7,220 bases of DNA from Muribaculaceae bacterium (lineage in GTDB: Bacteria; Bacteroidota; Bacteroidia; Bacteroidales; Muribaculaceae): NCBI GenBank assembly GCA_016302215.1, contig JAEDNZ010000096.1, positions 1 to 7,220 on the forward strand, given 5' to 3'. Each line of letters begins with the position of its first letter. Position 1 is the stretch's first letter. Positions 4,294 through 7,220 of this stretch are shown one piece after another. Under the pieces are notes generated by a model. It was not told where the DNA came from, made no database searches, and worked only from the letters and a program-made list of their open reading frames with translations. Made by a program: the position numbers and the translations under genes.

Positions 4294-7220
4294 ATGAATA
4301 TTATACGCACAATATCCCTTACGTTATCAGCCGCAGCTGTAGCACTGACTATGACAGCAACCAACGTAAACCGCGGCTATGCCGTGAGGATGTGGTCATC
4401 TGATACCCAAGCTACAGTTCCTGCTCTCGTATCCTTTGACCTCAACGCCCCCGAGGCCATCAGCGATGAGTGTAGCCTCGAAGGCCACTACTTCAGGGCC
4501 GGTGTATGTGTCAACCGCGACTACTATCTGATAGATTCTGATGATGGCATGGTACCATACCGCATACTCAAGGTCAACATCGACAGCAAGCAAGTGTCAA
4601 CTATCGCATCATACAATGCCCTTGATGATGCCTCCGGCCTTATCTATCAGGATATGACCTATGACGCCTCCACATCTACCATATATGCCTTGGCCTTTGA
4701 CTTGGGGTCAGGCACGGTGACTGACGATGGTCAAGACATAGACATACCCTTAGCTCTTTTCACCTTTGACAGCAGCGATTGCAGCGTGGAGCGCATCGGC
4801 ATCATCGGCGACTACAACTTCGTGGCTCTCGCCGCGGCGCCTTCCGGCACACTCTATGCCATCAATGACGCCGGCGAGCTGTGGACCATTGATAAGGTCA
4901 ATGGCAAATTAGGCACCAAGGTGGGCGACAGCGGCGTCGCGCCATCATCGATACAATCAGCCGAATTCAATGCCTACGACGGCAAGCTATACTGGGCAGG
5001 CTTCTACGCCTCCACCCTCAGCGATGGCACCGCTGTGCCTAACAGCTTTTTAGGGTGCTTCACCATTGCCGACAATAGCGCCACCTTTGAGCGCATCGGC
5101 TCTGTTGCCGACAACCAAGAGCTCGTGGCTCTATACATTGACCCTACGGCCTACGACACCCGGGCACCTCAGCCGGCCCGACAATTGACCGTCACGCCTG
5201 CTGACGCCGGTGCGCAAGCCGCCACTATCTCATGGCTCAATCCCTCGCTGACCATCGGCGGCGACAATATCTCCTCGCCAATAGACATTGACATATATCG
5301 CAACGGCATCAAGGTGTTTACCGCCTCAAGCCAAACAGCAGGCGCCGCAGGAGAGTATGTTGACGCCGTCAATGCAAACGGCCTCTGCACATACAAGGTA
5401 GTGGCACGCAACAGCTACGGCGAGAGCCGCGCATCTTCAGCGCCGGAGATTTTTATAGGACGCGACACCCCCGGCTCCGTTACAGGCATCACCGCCGATG
5501 CCACCGGTGACGGCTACAGCATAGCCCTGTCGTGGCAAGCACCGGCGACCGGCGCCCACGGAGGCTGGTATGACAGCTCCTCTCTGCGCTACTCCGTCAC
5601 TCGCTATCCCGACGGATACACCGTAGCAACCGACATTGCAGCGACCACCCTCACTGACGCCGACATCACTGACATCGCAGGCTATTACTACGGCATCACA
5701 GCCTCTAACGCCGACGGCACAGGCCTGTCAGCCACATCTCCCACAGTAATCGTAGGCAATGCCCTCGATGTGCCCTACTCCTGCGATTTCGCCACTGACG
5801 AGGCAGCGCGCCTATGGACCATCATCGATGCTGATGCCGACGGCCAGACATTCTACCGCGAGACTACCAAGGCAAACGGCCAGTGGTTCATGAAGTATTT
5901 CCCTGAAAAGCTCATTGACCCCGAAGCCTCGGCCTCTGACTTCATCATCTCGCCGCCCATCAAGCTGTATGCCGGACGTCACTACCTCCTGAAATACTGC
6001 GTGCGCACCATGGGTCAGCTATTCCCCATCGATTATAAGGTGACTATGGGCACCGATGACACCGCGACAGCCCAGGCCACTGTGCTTGACACCAAGACTC
6101 ACTTCACCAACGATGGCTATTGGAGCAATATGCAACTGCCGGTGAGCGTGGAGGCCGACAATGCCTATTACTTCGCTATCAGCACCTGCAACCTCTGCCC
6201 CGTGCACATCACAGACATCGAGGTGACAGAGCTCTTTGACACAGACTTGGCCGCAAGCGCCATCGTAGGCTCTATGATGGCTGAGGCTGGCAAAGCCGCC
6301 TCCTACACCGTGACAATCAGCAACAAGGGCTATGGCAGCGTCAACGCATACAAGGTGCAAATCATTGATGCTAATGACAATATACTCTCTGAGCAGACAT
6401 ACGATGAGAGCATCGAGCCGCTGACCGACGCCGATGTGACAATCACCTGGACGCCTCAAGCGCAAGGCGGCATCGACATCAGAGCAAAGGTTATTGCCGC
6501 CAACGACGGCGACACTACCAACGACGTCACCGCCCCCGTGAGCATCGCGGTCCTCAACGGCACCGGCGAATGGGTTGACTTCTCACAAAGCAACCGCCTC
6601 GCAGGCTTCACGCCCTACGACTTCCGCGACGCTTACAGCATGACGCAGACCATATATCCTCGCGCCGCAATCAATGCCTCGGCCGGAAAGATTTACGCCG
6701 TCACATACCCTTACAGCCTTTATGATGACAAGGCAGCCGAGCCTTTTACCACACGCATCTATTTGGCCAATGTCGCCGACGACAGCTTCACCACCAACGC
6801 CGCAATTGACAAGGCGGCCTTCACCCTCGTGTACGAAGGCGAGCTGTCCATATTACCCGGATTTGATGAGACGATAGCCGTGCTTGACATGCCATTTGAC
6901 TATGACGGCACGTGCAACCTCTGCATCATGGCCGAGCAGACCACCGGCACCCCTCGCACCGGCCTATATTTCTACGCCCTGCAAGACGACTCCGAAGGGG
7001 CGCTGCCCGTCATGGCATCATACTACGGCAGCACGCCGTTTGACTACACTCAGGATTTATCGTTCTACGCCATCACCGCTTCTATGCGCCTCTATATGAC
7101 CAAAGACTGCGCTTATATCTCCGATGCTGAGATGCCGGATGCTGACGCCCCGGTAGAAATCTTCACTCCGTCAGGCATCAAGCTCTCGGGAGAGCACGCC
7201 CTCACCCCCGGCATCTACAT
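4294..7220 (+). CDS. Large secreted multidomain surface protein (Fn3, jelly-roll, CARDB-like), 3' end cut by the window
   Basis: The frame from ATG 4294 is open without a stop to the right edge (975 codons plus AT). The first 22 residues look like a signal peptide: MNIIR, then a hydrophobic Leu/Ala/Thr stretch, with likely cleavage after A22. There is no lipobox cysteine. Residues about 35-290 resemble a beta-propeller-like region, with LYAINDAGELWTIDKVNGKL (187-206) as a propeller-style repeat. Two fibronectin type III-like domains follow, at about 291-388 and 391-488. A jelly-roll like the cleaved-adhesin/choice-of-anchor type spans about 490-648, a CARDB-like domain about 650-752, and another beta module about 755-937. 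The end, VEIFTPSGIKL...TPGIY (954-975), resembles the short C-terminal sorting or anchoring tail of Bacteroidota exported proteins, so probably only a few to some tens of codons are missing. No catalytic motif was recognised. A role in adhesion or glycan binding is inference. The 67-nt gap after oxyR (4227-4293) shows no terminator and no TAnnTTTG element. Confidence 0.85.
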   Translation, partial: MNIIRTISLTLSAAAVALTMTATNVNRGYAVRMWSSDTQATVPALVSFDLNAPEAISDECSLEGHYFRAGVCVNRDYYLIDSDDGMVPYRILKVNIDSKQVSTIASYNALDDASGLIYQDMTYDASTSTIYALAFDLGSGTVTDDGQDIDIPLALFTFDSSDCSVERIGIIGDYNFVALAAAPSGTLYAINDAGELWTIDKVNGKLGTKVGDSGVAPSSIQSAEFNAYDGKLYWAGFYASTLSDGTAVPNSFLGCFTIADNSATFERIGSVADNQELVALYIDPTAYDTRAPQPARQLTVTPADAGAQAATISWLNPSLTIGGDNISSPIDIDIYRNGIKVFTASSQTAGAAGEYVDAVNANGLCTYKVVARNSYGESRASSAPEIFIGRDTPGSVTGITADATGDGYSIALSWQAPATGAHGGWYDSSSLRYSVTRYPDGYTVATDIAATTLTDADITDIAGYYYGITASNADGTGLSATSPTVIVGNALDVPYSCDFATDEAARLWTIIDADADGQTFYRETTKANGQWFMKYFPEKLIDPEASASDFIISPPIKLYAGRHYLLKYCVRTMGQLFPIDYKVTMGTDDTATAQATVLDTKTHFTNDGYWSNMQLPVSVEADNAYYFAISTCNLCPVHITDIEVTELFDTDLAASAIVGSMMAEAGKAASYTVTISNKGYGSVNAYKVQIIDANDNILSEQTYDESIEPLTDADVTITWTPQAQGGIDIRAKVIAANDGDTTNDVTAPVSIAVLNGTGEWVDFSQSNRLAGFTPYDFRDAYSMTQTIYPRAAINASAGKIYAVTYPYSLYDDKAAEPFTTRIYLANVADDSFTTNAAIDKAAFTLVYEGELSILPGFDETIAVLDMPFDYDGTCNLCIMAEQTTGTPRTGLYFYALQDDSEGALPVMASYYGSTPFDYTQDLSFYAITASMRLYMTKDCAYISDAEMPDADAPVEIFTPSGIKLSGEHALTPGIY

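Noticed and set aside
6019..6465. 148-codon minus-strand frame within the exported protein gene
   Set aside because: It lies antisense to an unbroken 975-codon frame with coherent domains, and shows no start context or family signal.

Overview
The window looks like a chromosomal segment of a Gram-negative Bacteroidota, most likely an intestinal Bacteroidales; Muribaculaceae is a guess from protein style. Four things support this. Two promoter-like elements match the Bacteroides -7 consensus TAnnTTTG. No gene has a clear Shine-Dalgarno sequence. kdsB implies Kdo-containing LPS. The last gene encodes a modular exported protein that ends in a Bacteroidota-style tail. Neither tRNA has an encoded CCA end.

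Layout: positions 1-172 hold the 3' part of tRNA-Gly(GCC) and a complete tRNA-Leu(GAG), closed by a strong hairpin terminator (177-229). A plus-strand SpoU/TrmH-family RNA 2'-O-methyltransferase (263-1054) follows. It meets a minus-strand pair tail to tail with a 9-nt overlap. That pair is kdsB (CMP-Kdo synthetase, 3120-2356) followed by an M16-family peptidase homologue that lacks the zinc motif (2332-1046). A 179-bp AT-rich divergent region (3121-3299) separates kdsB from oxyR (3300-4226). It carries two facing promoters with the same -7 octamer and, between them, an inverted repeat shaped like a LysR-type box. After oxyR, a reading frame stays open from 4294 to the right edge (975 codons). 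It encodes a secreted multidomain protein with a signal peptide, a propeller-like N-terminus, two fibronectin type III-like domains, a jelly-roll, a CARDB-like domain, a further beta module and the beginning of a sorting tail.

The genes are mostly ordinary housekeeping, envelope, stress and surface functions. No CRISPR array, insertion sequence, phage gene or defence system was seen. The best leads are the putative OxyR autoregulatory site, the catalytically dead M16 protein encoded beside kdsB, and the large exported protein next to oxyR.
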